Assembly: GCF_027924605.1 (NCBI RefSeq)
Contig: NZ_AP027042.1
Coordinates: 124,001 to 188,000, forward strand
Length of the DNA: 64,000 nt
From: Dyella sp. GSA-30
GTDB lineage: Bacteria > Pseudomonadota > Gammaproteobacteria > Xanthomonadales > Rhodanobacteraceae
Reading direction: 5' to 3'
Positions within the stretch are counted from its first letter, which is position 1. The number at the start of each line of letters is the position of its first letter. A program made the translations under genes and the position numbers. Shown piece after piece: positions 52,826 to 61,384 of this stretch. The notes beneath the pieces are model-generated. The model did not search any database. It saw only the letters and a list, made by a program, of their open reading frames with translations, and had not been told where the DNA came from.

Positions 52826-53247
52826 ACCACGACGAGGAATGGCAGGCGCAGGAACAGGCCCTGCAGCGCGAACGAGCGCAATATGCCCACGACAATCGCG
52901 ACAGCGCTCGGGTGCAGGGCTATCGCGTGGTCATGCGTGCCTTGAAGCAACCGCTGCCAGACCTGTTGCCAGAAAATTTTGCCGCGCGCGTTGCCGCACT
53001 CGCCGAACGTGACGCCATCCCACCGTCTCGCCTGGAAAATGGCCTGCTGGCGGCACTCATGACAACGCTGGTCTGCGGTTTGATCGTCTTGGCCGTGATC
53101 GACGGCCGCGACTGGCTCCATGCCATCGCCGACCTTCGCCTGTTCGGCAATCCCTGGATCTATGCCCTACTCGTCTGTCTGGCCATGTCGCAGGGCATTG
53201 CCTGGTTGCGCCCGGCTGATCGTCGCACTCATGGCCCGAAGGCCTGA
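52822..53247 (+). CDS. Putative anti-sigma factor/membrane protein
   Basis: A 141-residue protein with a charged cytoplasmic N-terminus (about 1-75) and two helices (about 77-95 and 110-128). It is encoded with a four-base overlap after the ECF sigma gene, and size, topology and coupling suggest an anti-sigma factor. I do not see the zinc motif HxxxCxxC of ZAS-type anti-sigmas. The end overlaps the convergent glycoside hydrolase gene by 19 bases. Confidence 0.7.
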   Translation: MNHDEEWQAQEQALQRERAQYAHDNRDSARVQGYRVVMRALKQPLPDLLPENFAARVAALAERDAIPPSRLENGLLAALMTTLVCGLIVLAVIDGRDWLHAIADLRLFGNPWIYALLVCLAMSQGIAWLRPADRRTHGPKA

Positions 53248-55373
53248 CGGTTAGCCGCGCGAACGGCCTGTACGAAGCTGCCGAACGGAATATCGGTGAT
53301 ACCGACCAGACCGATATGCATGTTCTCGCCATCGAGCAGGCGTCCGGTCACCGGTTGATCGGTGTACTGGAACCAGTGCGCGCCGACGATATTCGGATCG
53401 CTAGCCGCCGCCGCGATAAAACGCGCATAGGCTTCGCCGCGCTGCTGCTCGGTATAGACCGAAGCGATGCCATTCCCGAAAGGACCGCGATCTTTCGAGC
53501 CGAAATGGAACTCGGTAATCATGACCGGCTTGTTCGCCTGCGCTACCGCAGGGATGTCAAAACCATGCTGCGGCACATCGGTATAGGTGTTGACGCTCAC
53601 CACATCGCAGTACGTGGCACAGGCAGCGACGGCTTCGGGCGTGTTCACCGCAAAGCGTCCGCCAAGAAACAGATGATGCGGGTCGTGACGACGCAACGCT
53701 TCGCTCACCACGCGGAAATACGTGTCGGCGTAGTCGCGTAGCCAGGCACTGTAATCGGCGGCGATGGCCGGATAGGCCGCCTTCGGTGCCGGCGGTACAA
53801 AACCCGACGCCTCCATCGTGTCCCATGAGGTCAGCGGGATACCCCAGGCAGAACCCAGCTTTATCGCGTCACCGTATTGGCTCTTGAGCTTGGCGATGAA
53901 GGCCTGCTTGGCCGCACTCTGCGCCTCGCCCCTGAGCGTACCGATCGCCAGGCCCCAGCGACCTCGCGGGCCCTGCCCGGCCCAGGCCAGTTCGTTGTCG
54001 GCGAAATAGCCGAGCAGCCAAGGATCGTCAACAACATCCTGTGTCGCCTTCGCGGCGGCTTTTTCCGCCGCCTCGACGAAGCGGGGATCGTAGGGATCAG
54101 GCATGCGCCCCCAGTAGTCATAGCCGCTGGAGACATTGCCGAACACGCCGTCGATATTGATCGAGCGCGTATAGGCGAGCTTATGCGCCTTGCCGAGCGC
54201 ATCGTCACTCCAATTGCCGATGGTGTTGAAACCCCAGCTCTTCAGTCGCTCCAGCGTACGCGCATGCCATGCCGTCGCCCAATCCTTGCCGTCGACACGA
54301 TAAAGATTGGCCGCATAAAAATCGAACCACTGACCGTGGTCGAACTTCAGTCCTTTGCGCGATGTTGCGTCGGCCTGTCGCGTATCGCTGTTGCCGTAAA
54401 AAGCCTTCCATTCGCCTTCATCGGCGGGCAGATCGCGAAACATGTATGCGCGATCCTGCACATAGGTGCGCGCGCCATCGAGAACGACCGCATTCATCCC
54501 TAGCGAAAAGAACGCGTGACCTTCCGGCGTCACCAGCCACCAGCGACCATCGCGCTTTTCGGAGCGAAACCAGCCTTTCGCGGCGAATGCCGGCAAGTCG
54601 AGTCGCCCGCCGTAGGTATCGAGCTTCGGCGCGCTGTCGTGCGCAGATCGCAGATCGGCTTGCGCCGCAGCCTGCGCCGCGCGCAGCGCCTGGTCGCTAT
54701 CGATCTTTTCCGGCCACTGCTCGCGCGTGTACTGCCCCCAGCGATCGACAATGCCGGTATAGGCATGCTGTAGCGCATCGTCTCCGGCCACTCCTTCGAC
54801 GGCGCCAAGCAACAAGGTCTGCGGCGCTTGTGGCGCGGGCATGCTCAAGCGCACGGCGCCTACGGCTCGCAGATTGAGCCGTCCCTCGACGGTCGTCGCC
54901 ACGATCGTTCGACGACCCTGCTCGTCGAAGGGCATCGGTGGGCCTGCCTGCATGCCTCGGCTTCGCGGCGCTTCGGCACGCAGCGGCACCACCACGGTCT
55001 GTGCAGGCCCGGCGGGCAAGGCAACCACTGCACGCAGGGACTGGCCCGCGCGAACGCCATCGATGGTGATCTGAAGCGTCACATCCCAGGCCATCGCGTT
55101 CTGCACGGCGATGCGCAGTTCAGTCTTGTCGGACCAGTCCCAGCCCTTTGCGGGCGCCTGGATGGATATCTCTGGCGTTACCGAAGGAGCAAAGGTGTAG
55201 CGTCGCTGCTTGCCGCCCTGGGCATTGGTTTCCACGGCGTCGGCGCGCCGCACTTGCTGTAACTTCACGTTTGACGCATCCCCAGCGAGATCGAACGTCC
55301 CGGCATTGCTCGCGGTCTGGCAAGCCGTCAGTAGCAGCGCCGCCAGCCATGCCAATGAAATAAATTTCTTCAT
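53229..55373 (-). CDS. Lipoprotein glycoside hydrolase (beta-agarase-like, clan GH-A)
   Basis: A 714-residue protein with signal MKKFISLAWLAALLLTAC (lipobox LTAC), a beta-sandwich-like N-terminal domain (about 20-240) and a TIM-barrel domain containing GRWWLVTPEGHAFFSLGMNA. Catalytic candidates follow clan GH-A logic: acid/base Glu461 in YFADNELAW and nucleophile Glu621 in VMITEFHFGSKDRG. The closest group I recognise is the GH50/beta-agarase-like set, but the substrate is not certain. ATG 55373 follows AGGGAG. It is likely co-transcribed with the permease gene upstream (64-base gap). Confidence 0.8.
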   Translation of the reverse strand: MKKFISLAWLAALLLTACQTASNAGTFDLAGDASNVKLQQVRRADAVETNAQGGKQRRYTFAPSVTPEISIQAPAKGWDWSDKTELRIAVQNAMAWDVTLQITIDGVRAGQSLRAVVALPAGPAQTVVVPLRAEAPRSRGMQAGPPMPFDEQGRRTIVATTVEGRLNLRAVGAVRLSMPAPQAPQTLLLGAVEGVAGDDALQHAYTGIVDRWGQYTREQWPEKIDSDQALRAAQAAAQADLRSAHDSAPKLDTYGGRLDLPAFAAKGWFRSEKRDGRWWLVTPEGHAFFSLGMNAVVLDGARTYVQDRAYMFRDLPADEGEWKAFYGNSDTRQADATSRKGLKFDHGQWFDFYAANLYRVDGKDWATAWHARTLERLKSWGFNTIGNWSDDALGKAHKLAYTRSINIDGVFGNVSSGYDYWGRMPDPYDPRFVEAAEKAAAKATQDVVDDPWLLGYFADNELAWAGQGPRGRWGLAIGTLRGEAQSAAKQAFIAKLKSQYGDAIKLGSAWGIPLTSWDTMEASGFVPPAPKAAYPAIAADYSAWLRDYADTYFRVVSEALRRHDPHHLFLGGRFAVNTPEAVAACATYCDVVSVNTYTDVPQHGFDIPAVAQANKPVMITEFHFGSKDRGPFGNGIASVYTEQQRGEAYARFIAAAASDPNIVGAHWFQYTDQPVTGRLLDGENMHIGLVGITDIPFGSFVQAVRAANRQAFGP

Positions 55374-55437
55374 CGCGGCGCTCCCTTCCAAAAGTCCATA
55401 AGTATGGGCATCGTCGATGAAGGCCGGCTTGCCGGAA

Positions 55438-56781
55438 TCAAGCCCCGCGCCGCGACCAGGCCTTCCAGCCCCAATAGACCGGCACACCGGCAAGAATCAA
55501 CACCAGGCTCATACCGGCATCTTGTGGTGAATTGATGGTGGTGGCGATGATCACGCCCAGCACCACGCTCACGAACAAGATCGGCATCAAGGGATACAGC
55601 GGCACGCGATAGGGCGACGGCTCGTTGGCAAAACGGCGGCGATACCAGAACAGCGTGGCGATGCCGAAGGCGTGCGACAACCACTCACCCACCGTGGTGT
55701 AGTCGAGCAATTGGTTGAAGCTGCCGCTGGCCGCCAGCACGATCGCCCACGCGCCCAGCACGGCCAGCGCAATCTGCGGTGCATGCGTGCGAGGCTCGAT
55801 GCGTCCCACCGCGCGAAAAAACATGCCATCCGCGCCCATGGTCTGTAGCACGCGCGCGCCACCGGCAATGGCGATGCTGCAATAGCCGAAGGTCGAGCAC
55901 GCAATACCAATGGCAATCAGGGTGGCGCCGCGATCGCCCAACCACGCACGCACCAGGTCGGCGGCAGGCGCGTGGCTGGCCGCGAGCCCTGCGTGTCCCA
56001 ACCCGGACAGGTAGGCGATATTGACCAGCACGTAGCACACCACCACCGTGCCCATGCCCAGCGCAAGCGCGCGCGGCAAGGTGCGCTGCGGTTCGCGCAC
56101 TTCGCCGGCCAAATCGTTGAGATAGTGGAAACCGCCATAGGTAAAGAGCACCGGCAACAGCGCGCCCAGGAAGCTCCACGACGCAACCGGGTGTGCCGTA
56201 TCGGCACTCAACACGAGACCGAGCCGACCCTGTGCCAGGGCCAAGCCAGCGACCACCACCAGCACGATCGCGCCGAGCTTCAGCAGCGTGAAGAGGTTCT
56301 GCATGCGCGCGCCAGCGCGGATGCCGAACAGGTTCACCCCGACGATAAAGGCGATCGCGCCCGCGGCCACCGGCTTGATCCAGAAATGCGAAAGGCCGAG
56401 CGCGACGCAAAAATAATCGGCAAAGGTCGTGGCCACCGCCGCCACGCTGCCGGGATAGTTGATCAGCGCCATCGTCCAGCCGAACAAAAAAGCCGGCAGC
56501 TGGCCGAACGCCTCGCGTAAATAGATGTAGACACCACCGGCCTGCGGTCGCCGCGCACCCAGCTCGGCGTAACAGAGCACGCCGGTCAGCGTAAGCAGGC
56601 CGCCGATGGCCCAGAGCAGCAACAACTCCCAGCCCGAGCCGGTGCGTTCGGCCACGGTGGAGGCGCTGCGAAAGATACCGGCGCCGATGACACCGCCAAC
56701 CACGATGGCGGCGGCATCCCAGATGCCCAGGCGGCGTACATAAGCGGAAGTGTGATCGGTCATAGGGGTGAACCATGCCAT
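55438..56781 (-). CDS. APC-superfamily amino acid permease
   Basis: A 447-residue protein with about 12 membrane helices. GGVIGAGIFRSASTVAERTG is the first-helix substrate-binding motif of the APC/LAT group, and PQAGGVYIYLREAFGQLPAF is the second family signature. The substrate is probably an amino acid or polyamine and cannot be assigned. ATG 56781 and ATG 56763 are both possible starts, neither with a clear ribosome-binding site. It is divergent from the lipoprotein gene at 56906 and upstream of the glycoside hydrolase. Confidence 0.9.
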   Translation of the reverse strand: MAWFTPMTDHTSAYVRRLGIWDAAAIVVGGVIGAGIFRSASTVAERTGSGWELLLLWAIGGLLTLTGVLCYAELGARRPQAGGVYIYLREAFGQLPAFLFGWTMALINYPGSVAAVATTFADYFCVALGLSHFWIKPVAAGAIAFIVGVNLFGIRAGARMQNLFTLLKLGAIVLVVVAGLALAQGRLGLVLSADTAHPVASWSFLGALLPVLFTYGGFHYLNDLAGEVREPQRTLPRALALGMGTVVVCYVLVNIAYLSGLGHAGLAASHAPAADLVRAWLGDRGATLIAIGIACSTFGYCSIAIAGGARVLQTMGADGMFFRAVGRIEPRTHAPQIALAVLGAWAIVLAASGSFNQLLDYTTVGEWLSHAFGIATLFWYRRRFANEPSPYRVPLYPLMPILFVSVVLGVIIATTINSPQDAGMSLVLILAGVPVYWGWKAWSRRGA

Positions 56782-56905
56782 CTTGCGGCCATCCAGGGCC
56801 AGCCCCCTGTCGGCACGGAAAAAATTTCGTCAGCCAAATGAAGAAAGCCGCCGCTCGCGTGTATATATCCGGGAAGGCCGCTTTCGCCGGCCACCTGGGG
56901 AGATC

Positions 56906-57664
56906 ATGAAATACGTAGTGAAGCTGGGAATCATCGGACTGGCGCTTGTTCTTGGCGGCTGCCATCGACATACGGATTCGGCGGCGCCAGCTGCTGGCGA
57001 TGCAAAGGCAACGCAACCCATGGCGTTACGGATCTACGACGTCCCGGCAGCACAGACGGAGTCCCTGCGGCAAGCGCTCGCCATGGCACTCGCGCCGGGA
57101 TCACAGGCAGCTGTCACCAGCCCCGGGCCAGGCAAACTATTGATCTACGCGCCAGAGAGCTCGCAGGACTCTATCAGCGGCGCGCTATCGAGCCTTGCCA
57201 GCAATAAAAAGGACAACACCAGCCCTGCCTCGCTGAATCTACGCTTCTGGATCGTCGATGCGATCCATGGCGACGGTGCAGACGATGGCGCACTCAACGT
57301 GCTTGGCGACGTACTCAAGTCCTGGCGCACCTCGATGGGGCCTGCACATTTCAAACTGGTGGAAGCGGCTTCCGGTTCGGTGCGTGAAGGTGGGCAAGGC
57401 GAAATCATCACCGACTATCAGTTTGGCTATGCAACCAGCGTGTCGACGTCGGGCGATATCGATATCCAGCTCCAGGTGCACAACCTGCTGAATCCCGTGC
57501 ACCCGCAGGGGTTGAGCCGCTTCACTGGGCAGTTGAACGTAACCCCTGGGCAATTCGTCGTGCTGGCACAGGCGCCTGCTTCCAACACTGAGACAGCCGC
57601 TGGCAGCGATGCATCCATGGCGCGCCTGCTGGTTATGCGAGTCGATCGCACACAGCAGCGTTAA
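56906..57664 (+). CDS. Lipoprotein linked to ECF sigma module
   Basis: A 252-residue lipoprotein with signal MKYVVKLGIIGLALVLGGC (lipobox LGGC). The mature part has ALRIYDVPAAQTESLRQALA and LLIYAPESSQDSISGALSSL, a strand-helix-strand pattern reminiscent of the secretin N-domain (NolW-like). Strand-rich SVREGGQGEIITDYQFGYAT and GQLNVTPGQFVVLAQ follow. The secretin resemblance is a hunch without a search. It lies seven bases before an ECF sigma gene, so it may be a sensor or target of that sigma. Function not known. Confidence 0.6.
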   Translation: MKYVVKLGIIGLALVLGGCHRHTDSAAPAAGDAKATQPMALRIYDVPAAQTESLRQALAMALAPGSQAAVTSPGPGKLLIYAPESSQDSISGALSSLASNKKDNTSPASLNLRFWIVDAIHGDGADDGALNVLGDVLKSWRTSMGPAHFKLVEAASGSVREGGQGEIITDYQFGYATSVSTSGDIDIQLQVHNLLNPVHPQGLSRFTGQLNVTPGQFVVLAQAPASNTETAAGSDASMARLLVMRVDRTQQR

Positions 57665-57670
57665 GCCCTC

Positions 57671-58162
57671 ATGGCACTGCGCGAGGAAGCGCTGTATGCA
57701 AGTTACCGCCGACTCGAGCGTTCGCTCTACAACGTGCTTTATCGCCAGCTCTGGCAGTCGCAGGATTGCCAGGACCTTGTCCACGATGCGTTCATGCGCA
57801 TCTGGGAGCGCCGCGAAAAAGTCGAAGAGGCAACGCTCGACGCACTGGTGTGGACGACCGCGCTCAACCTGGCGCGCAATCGCCTGCGCTGGCGCAAGCT
57901 GTGGCGAGGAGATGCCATCGAAGACCACATCGAACAGCTGCATGTGGAAACCGAGTCGCATGACTTCCTGGCCGAACGCCAACTGCATCAGGCATTGCGC
58001 GGATTACCGCAACGACAACGCGAGGTCTTGCTGATGTCCGAATACAGCGAGCTGAAAACCTCTGAAATCGCGCGTATCCTCGGCATTCCCGAAGGCACCG
58101 TGGCGTCGCGCAAACACCAGGCGCTTGCACGCTTGAAGACCTTGATCGGAGGCGAGCCATGA
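57671..58162 (+). CDS. ECF-type RNA polymerase sigma factor
   Basis: A 163-residue sigma factor. Region 2 is RSLYNVLYRQLWQSQDCQDL with VHDAFMRIWERREKVEEATL. Region 4 is LPQRQREVLLMSEYSELKTS with GIPEGTVASRKHQALARL. It is shorter than the sigma at 52259 and from another ECF subgroup by eye. ATG 57671 lies seven bases after the lipoprotein stop, and its stop overlaps the next gene by four bases. All three genes probably form one transcript. Confidence 0.9.
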   Translation: MALREEALYASYRRLERSLYNVLYRQLWQSQDCQDLVHDAFMRIWERREKVEEATLDALVWTTALNLARNRLRWRKLWRGDAIEDHIEQLHVETESHDFLAERQLHQALRGLPQRQREVLLMSEYSELKTSEIARILGIPEGTVASRKHQALARLKTLIGGEP

Positions 58163-58515
58163 GCGAGCTTCGCAAACTCTCGCCCGAACGCACGCCGCCG
58201 CCCGGCGGCCTGCTGCGCCTGCAGTACGACATCGCCGCGCAGCGTCCGAAAGCGCACGTCGCTCGCTGGAGCTGGCTGGCGACGGCGGCATCACTGGTTC
58301 TGCTGGCATGCCTGCTCCCCCTCTGGCCCACCCATCGGGACAGCGATCTCGACGGCGCGCTGCGCAGCGCGTTGGAAAACCGATCGTCCGGCGACACAGT
58401 CAACGTTCGCGACGGCGCCGCCCTGGCCATACCGAGCGGACACCCGAACGTGCGGATCTATCTGGTGCAGAGCCTGCCGGCTTCGGCCGCAACCGTGGCA
58501 ACCCCGGCACAGTAG
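58159..58515 (+). CDS. Putative anti-sigma-like single-pass protein
   Basis: A 118-residue protein with a basic N-terminus, one membrane helix (about 42-58, SWLATAASLVLLACLLPLW) and a short periplasmic tail. A four-base overlap with the upstream ECF sigma suggests an anti-sigma factor. The N-terminal 40 residues are rather short for an anti-sigma domain, so it may act with another protein such as the lipoprotein two genes upstream. No motif recognised. Confidence 0.65.
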   Translation: MSELRKLSPERTPPPGGLLRLQYDIAAQRPKAHVARWSWLATAASLVLLACLLPLWPTHRDSDLDGALRSALENRSSGDTVNVRDGAALAIPSGHPNVRIYLVQSLPASAATVATPAQ

Positions 58516-58582
58516 ACCCGGGCCCGCGCGAAGGATTTCCACCGGCATTAGAATCGATGCCGCCCTCGCTAACCGACACCCT

Positions 58583-59677
58583 GTGCCCCCATCCCCTCGC
58601 AAGATCCTCCACGTCGACATGGACGCGTTCTACGCGTCGGTGGAGCAGCGTGACGATCCTTCGTTGCGCGGCAAGCCGGTGGTGGTGGCCTGGAAAGGAG
58701 CGCGCTCGGTGGTGTGTGCAGCAAGCTACGAGGCGCGAACCTTTGGCGTGCGCTCGGCCATGCCGGCGATACGTGCCGAGCGGCTATGTCCGCAGGCGAT
58801 CTTCGTGCCGCCGGATTTCGTGCGCTACAAGGCGGTGTCCCGACAGGTGCGCGAGATTTTCGCGCGACATACCGACCTGATCGAACCGCTGTCGCTGGAC
58901 GAGGCTTATCTCGACGTCACCGAGACCAAGACCGGCCTGTCGAGCGCCACGGCGACGGCCGAAGCGATCCGCGCGGCGATTCGCGAGGAAACCAGCCTGA
59001 CCGCTTCGGCCGGCGTGGCGCCGAACAAGTTTCTTGCCAAGATCGCCTCGGACTGGCGCAAGCCCGATGGCCTGTTCGTGGTGCGCCCGCATCAGGTCGA
59101 AGCCTTCCTCACGCCATTGAAGGTCGGCAAGTTGCCCGGCGTGGGCAAGGTGATGGAGGCCAAGCTGACCGAACTGGGGATTTCAACGGTGGGCGAACTG
59201 CGAGCGCTCGGGCAGGCGGCGCTGGAACAGCGCTTCGGTCAGTGGGGCCGGCGACTGCACGAACTGTCGCTGGGCATCGACGAGCACCCCGTGCAACCCG
59301 ATCGCCTCACCTTGCAGGTGTCGGCCGAAGACACGTTCCAGAACGATCTGACCCTGGACGAACTGGAGCCGCATATCCGACGCCTTGCCGAGAAGACCTG
59401 GGCGGCCCATCAGCGCGAAGCTCTGGGCGGCCGTATCGCGCGCACCATCGTGCTCAAGCTCAAGACCGCGAACTTTCATACCCTCACGCGCAGCCTCACG
59501 CCTTCGGTGCGGCCTCGCTCGGCGCAAGAGCTTGCCGATCTGGCCTGCGCCCTGCGTGAACGCGTCGAGCGACCGGCCAGCGATCTCTATCGCCTGGTCG
59601 GCGTAGGCTTGGCGGGCTTCGTGGAGCAGGACAGCTTTCTCGCCCAGGGCGATCTGTTCGACAATGTCTACGATTAA
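58583..59677 (+). CDS. dinB: DNA polymerase IV
   Basis: A Y-family translesion polymerase. The 364-residue protein has the catalytic acidic motifs HVDMDAFYASVEQRDDP and SLDEAYLDVTETK, the HhH-like FLTPLKVGKLPGVGKVMEAK, and a little-finger domain. GTG 58583 fits the family N-terminus. No LexA-type box (CTGT-N8-ACAG or the Xanthomonas form) is visible in the 67 bases upstream. The C-terminus ends LAQGDLFD, close to a beta-clamp-binding QxxLF-like peptide. Confidence 0.97.
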   Translation: MPPSPRKILHVDMDAFYASVEQRDDPSLRGKPVVVAWKGARSVVCAASYEARTFGVRSAMPAIRAERLCPQAIFVPPDFVRYKAVSRQVREIFARHTDLIEPLSLDEAYLDVTETKTGLSSATATAEAIRAAIREETSLTASAGVAPNKFLAKIASDWRKPDGLFVVRPHQVEAFLTPLKVGKLPGVGKVMEAKLTELGISTVGELRALGQAALEQRFGQWGRRLHELSLGIDEHPVQPDRLTLQVSAEDTFQNDLTLDELEPHIRRLAEKTWAAHQREALGGRIARTIVLKLKTANFHTLTRSLTPSVRPRSAQELADLACALRERVERPASDLYRLVGVGLAGFVEQDSFLAQGDLFDNVYD

Positions 59678-59719
59678 CGCCGCGCGGCCGGGCGCACCCA
59701 GGGGTCAACGAGGATTGCC

Positions 59720-60385
59720 ATGCATTTGGAAATTCCAAAGGTCAAGCTGCATTCGCTGAAAGAATTCCTTTCGCACTATTTGATGATCGTGCTCAGTATT
59801 CTTACTGCGCTCGGCTTGGAACAGTGGATCGAACATGTACACCATGAGAGAGCGGCGGAAACGGCGAGCCGACAGATCGAGGCTGAGCTCGCCAACGATC
59901 TTGCCGAGACAAGAGATGCCAGGCAAACCAATGCGGAAGACCTGAAGCCGCTGCTGGAGCTGGACAAACTGATTACTGCCGACGTGCTGGCGGGCACGGA
60001 TAGCAAGACGATCAACGAACATATTCGGGCACACAGCAAGCAATTCGACATCAATATCCACTGGCCCATCTTCGCGAGCCAGGCTTGGGACGTGGCGGTT
60101 GCCAATCAAAGCGCCAGCTGGATTCCTGCCGACCGCCTCAATAGTTACTCGGGCGCCTACGCCGATCAGCGACACGCCACCGAATGGCTGAGCCAGGACA
60201 GCACGCTATTGCTCAGTGCGCCGCGTATGGTGGATATACGTACGAAGGTGGAGCTTGGGCGCGATGTCGATCCGATCGAGTTCATTACCGTGCTGCGCCA
60301 GATGATCGCTACCGTGCAAGGCACGCAGTCGCATCTGGAGCAGTTGGAGCCGCATATGGTGGCGGCGTTGGGGAAACACGAATAA
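59720..60385 (+). CDS. Single-pass membrane protein of unknown function
   Basis: A 221-residue protein with one N-terminal helix (about 16-33, LSHYLMIVLSILTALGLEQW) followed by a helical, mostly cytoplasmic or periplasmic domain. HHERAAETASRQIEAELAND looks like a coiled coil. The rest has no recognised motif. It is similar in build to other short uncharacterised proteins with an N-terminal anchor and ExxH-rich helix, but I cannot name a family. It lies 42 bases after dinB and may share its transcript. Confidence 0.7.
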   Translation: MHLEIPKVKLHSLKEFLSHYLMIVLSILTALGLEQWIEHVHHERAAETASRQIEAELANDLAETRDARQTNAEDLKPLLELDKLITADVLAGTDSKTINEHIRAHSKQFDINIHWPIFASQAWDVAVANQSASWIPADRLNSYSGAYADQRHATEWLSQDSTLLLSAPRMVDIRTKVELGRDVDPIEFITVLRQMIATVQGTQSHLEQLEPHMVAALGKHE

Positions 60386-60398
60386 TCCTCCCCCTAGT

Positions 60399-60505
60399 CG
60401 TCATTCCGGCGGAGGCCGGAATCCATTCCTCAGTTCTCGCTCGTCAGATAACGTTCGGCAAGCGGTCACGCTGAGGAATGGATTCCGGCCTACGCCGGAA
60501 TGACG
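60399..60505. repeat. REP-like inverted repeat, CGTCATTCCGGC family, copy 3
   Basis: Left arm 60399-60433 and right arm 60471-60505 are inverted copies with few mismatches. The centre holds a TCGCTCG...CAAGCG-type stem, as in the copy at 41762-41868. Both arms carry the inner hairpin ATTCCGGC/GCCGGAAT. It sits between the convergent unknown-protein gene and tam. Confidence 0.88.
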
Positions 60506-60526
60506 AAGATGGGAGACCGAGGCGAT

Positions 60527-61300
60527 TTATTGGCGCGTCGCCACGAAGAACAATCGCGGAAACGGTAACAGCGCCGTACCGTCGGGAAGGATGGTGTACT
60601 CCTTCGCCACAGCCGCTTCGTAACGCGCCAGATACGCAACGCGCTCGCCCTCGTCCAGCGGTTCGAGAAACGGCCGCAGGCCCGAACCCTTGAACCATTC
60701 GACAATCGCCGCCGCACCGCCCGCCAGCGGATGGTGATAGATCGTCCGCCACACGTTCACCTCCGCGCCCTGCTCGCGCAATACACGGTAGTACCAGTCA
60801 GCGCTATGACGACTGTCGCGCGCACGCGGTGCGCTCGCCAGCTTCGCCGCCCACGGTCCATCGACGGCAATCTCGCGCATCAAGCGATGCGCCGGTTCGT
60901 CGAGGTTGTCTGGCATCTGCACCGCGAGGCTGCCTCCCGTCGCCAATTTGTCCAGCAACGCGGGCAATAACACCGCATGGTCGGGCACCCATTGCAGCGC
61001 GGCATTGGAAAGAATGACATCGAACGGACCCGGTTCGCTCCAGCTTGCGATATCGCCGAGATCGAAGCGCACATCAGGCAAACGTCGGCGCGCGGCCTCG
61101 AGCATATCCTGCGAACTATCCATACCGACAATCGCGGCACCCGGGAATTTGCTTTGCAGGAACTCGGTCGAGTTGCCGGGGCCACAGCCTATATCCGCTG
61201 CGCGCCCGACGTGCTCATTGAATACTTGGGCAAGCAGATCGCGAATCGGTCGGTTCCGTTCGTCTTCGAACTTGCTGTACTGGGTGGCTGACCAACTCAT
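60527..61300 (-). CDS. tam: Trans-aconitate 2-methyltransferase
   Basis: A SAM-dependent methyltransferase that esterifies trans-aconitate, an aconitase inhibitor. The 257-residue protein has the SAM-binding motif AADIGCGPGNSTEFLQ (about 34-49), GMDSSQDMLEAARRRLPDV and the family-specific VILSNAALQWVPDH. The N-terminal SWSATQYSKFEDERNRPIRD is the Tam hallmark. It is monocistronic and its upstream gap contains the lpdA terminator. Confidence 0.93.
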   Translation of the reverse strand: MSWSATQYSKFEDERNRPIRDLLAQVFNEHVGRAADIGCGPGNSTEFLQSKFPGAAIVGMDSSQDMLEAARRRLPDVRFDLGDIASWSEPGPFDVILSNAALQWVPDHAVLLPALLDKLATGGSLAVQMPDNLDEPAHRLMREIAVDGPWAAKLASAPRARDSRHSADWYYRVLREQGAEVNVWRTIYHHPLAGGAAAIVEWFKGSGLRPFLEPLDEGERVAYLARYEAAVAKEYTILPDGTALLPFPRLFFVATRQ

Positions 61301-61318
61301 CGTGCTACTCCCAAACGT

Positions 61319-61355
61319 AAAAAGCCCCCATCGATCGTCAGATCCATGGGGGCTT
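61319..61355 (-). terminator. Intrinsic terminator after lpdA
   Basis: AAGCCCCCAT (61322-61331) pairs with ATGGGGGCTT (61346-61355) across a 14-base loop. On the minus strand it ends in UUUUU. It is 30 bases beyond the lpdA stop. Confidence 0.8.
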
Positions 61356-61384
61356 CGAAGGTCATGAATTGAATCGACCTGTGC

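Noticed and set aside
58516-58582. LexA box upstream of dinB
   Set aside because: No CTGT-N8-ACAG or Xanthomonas-type LexA palindrome was seen.
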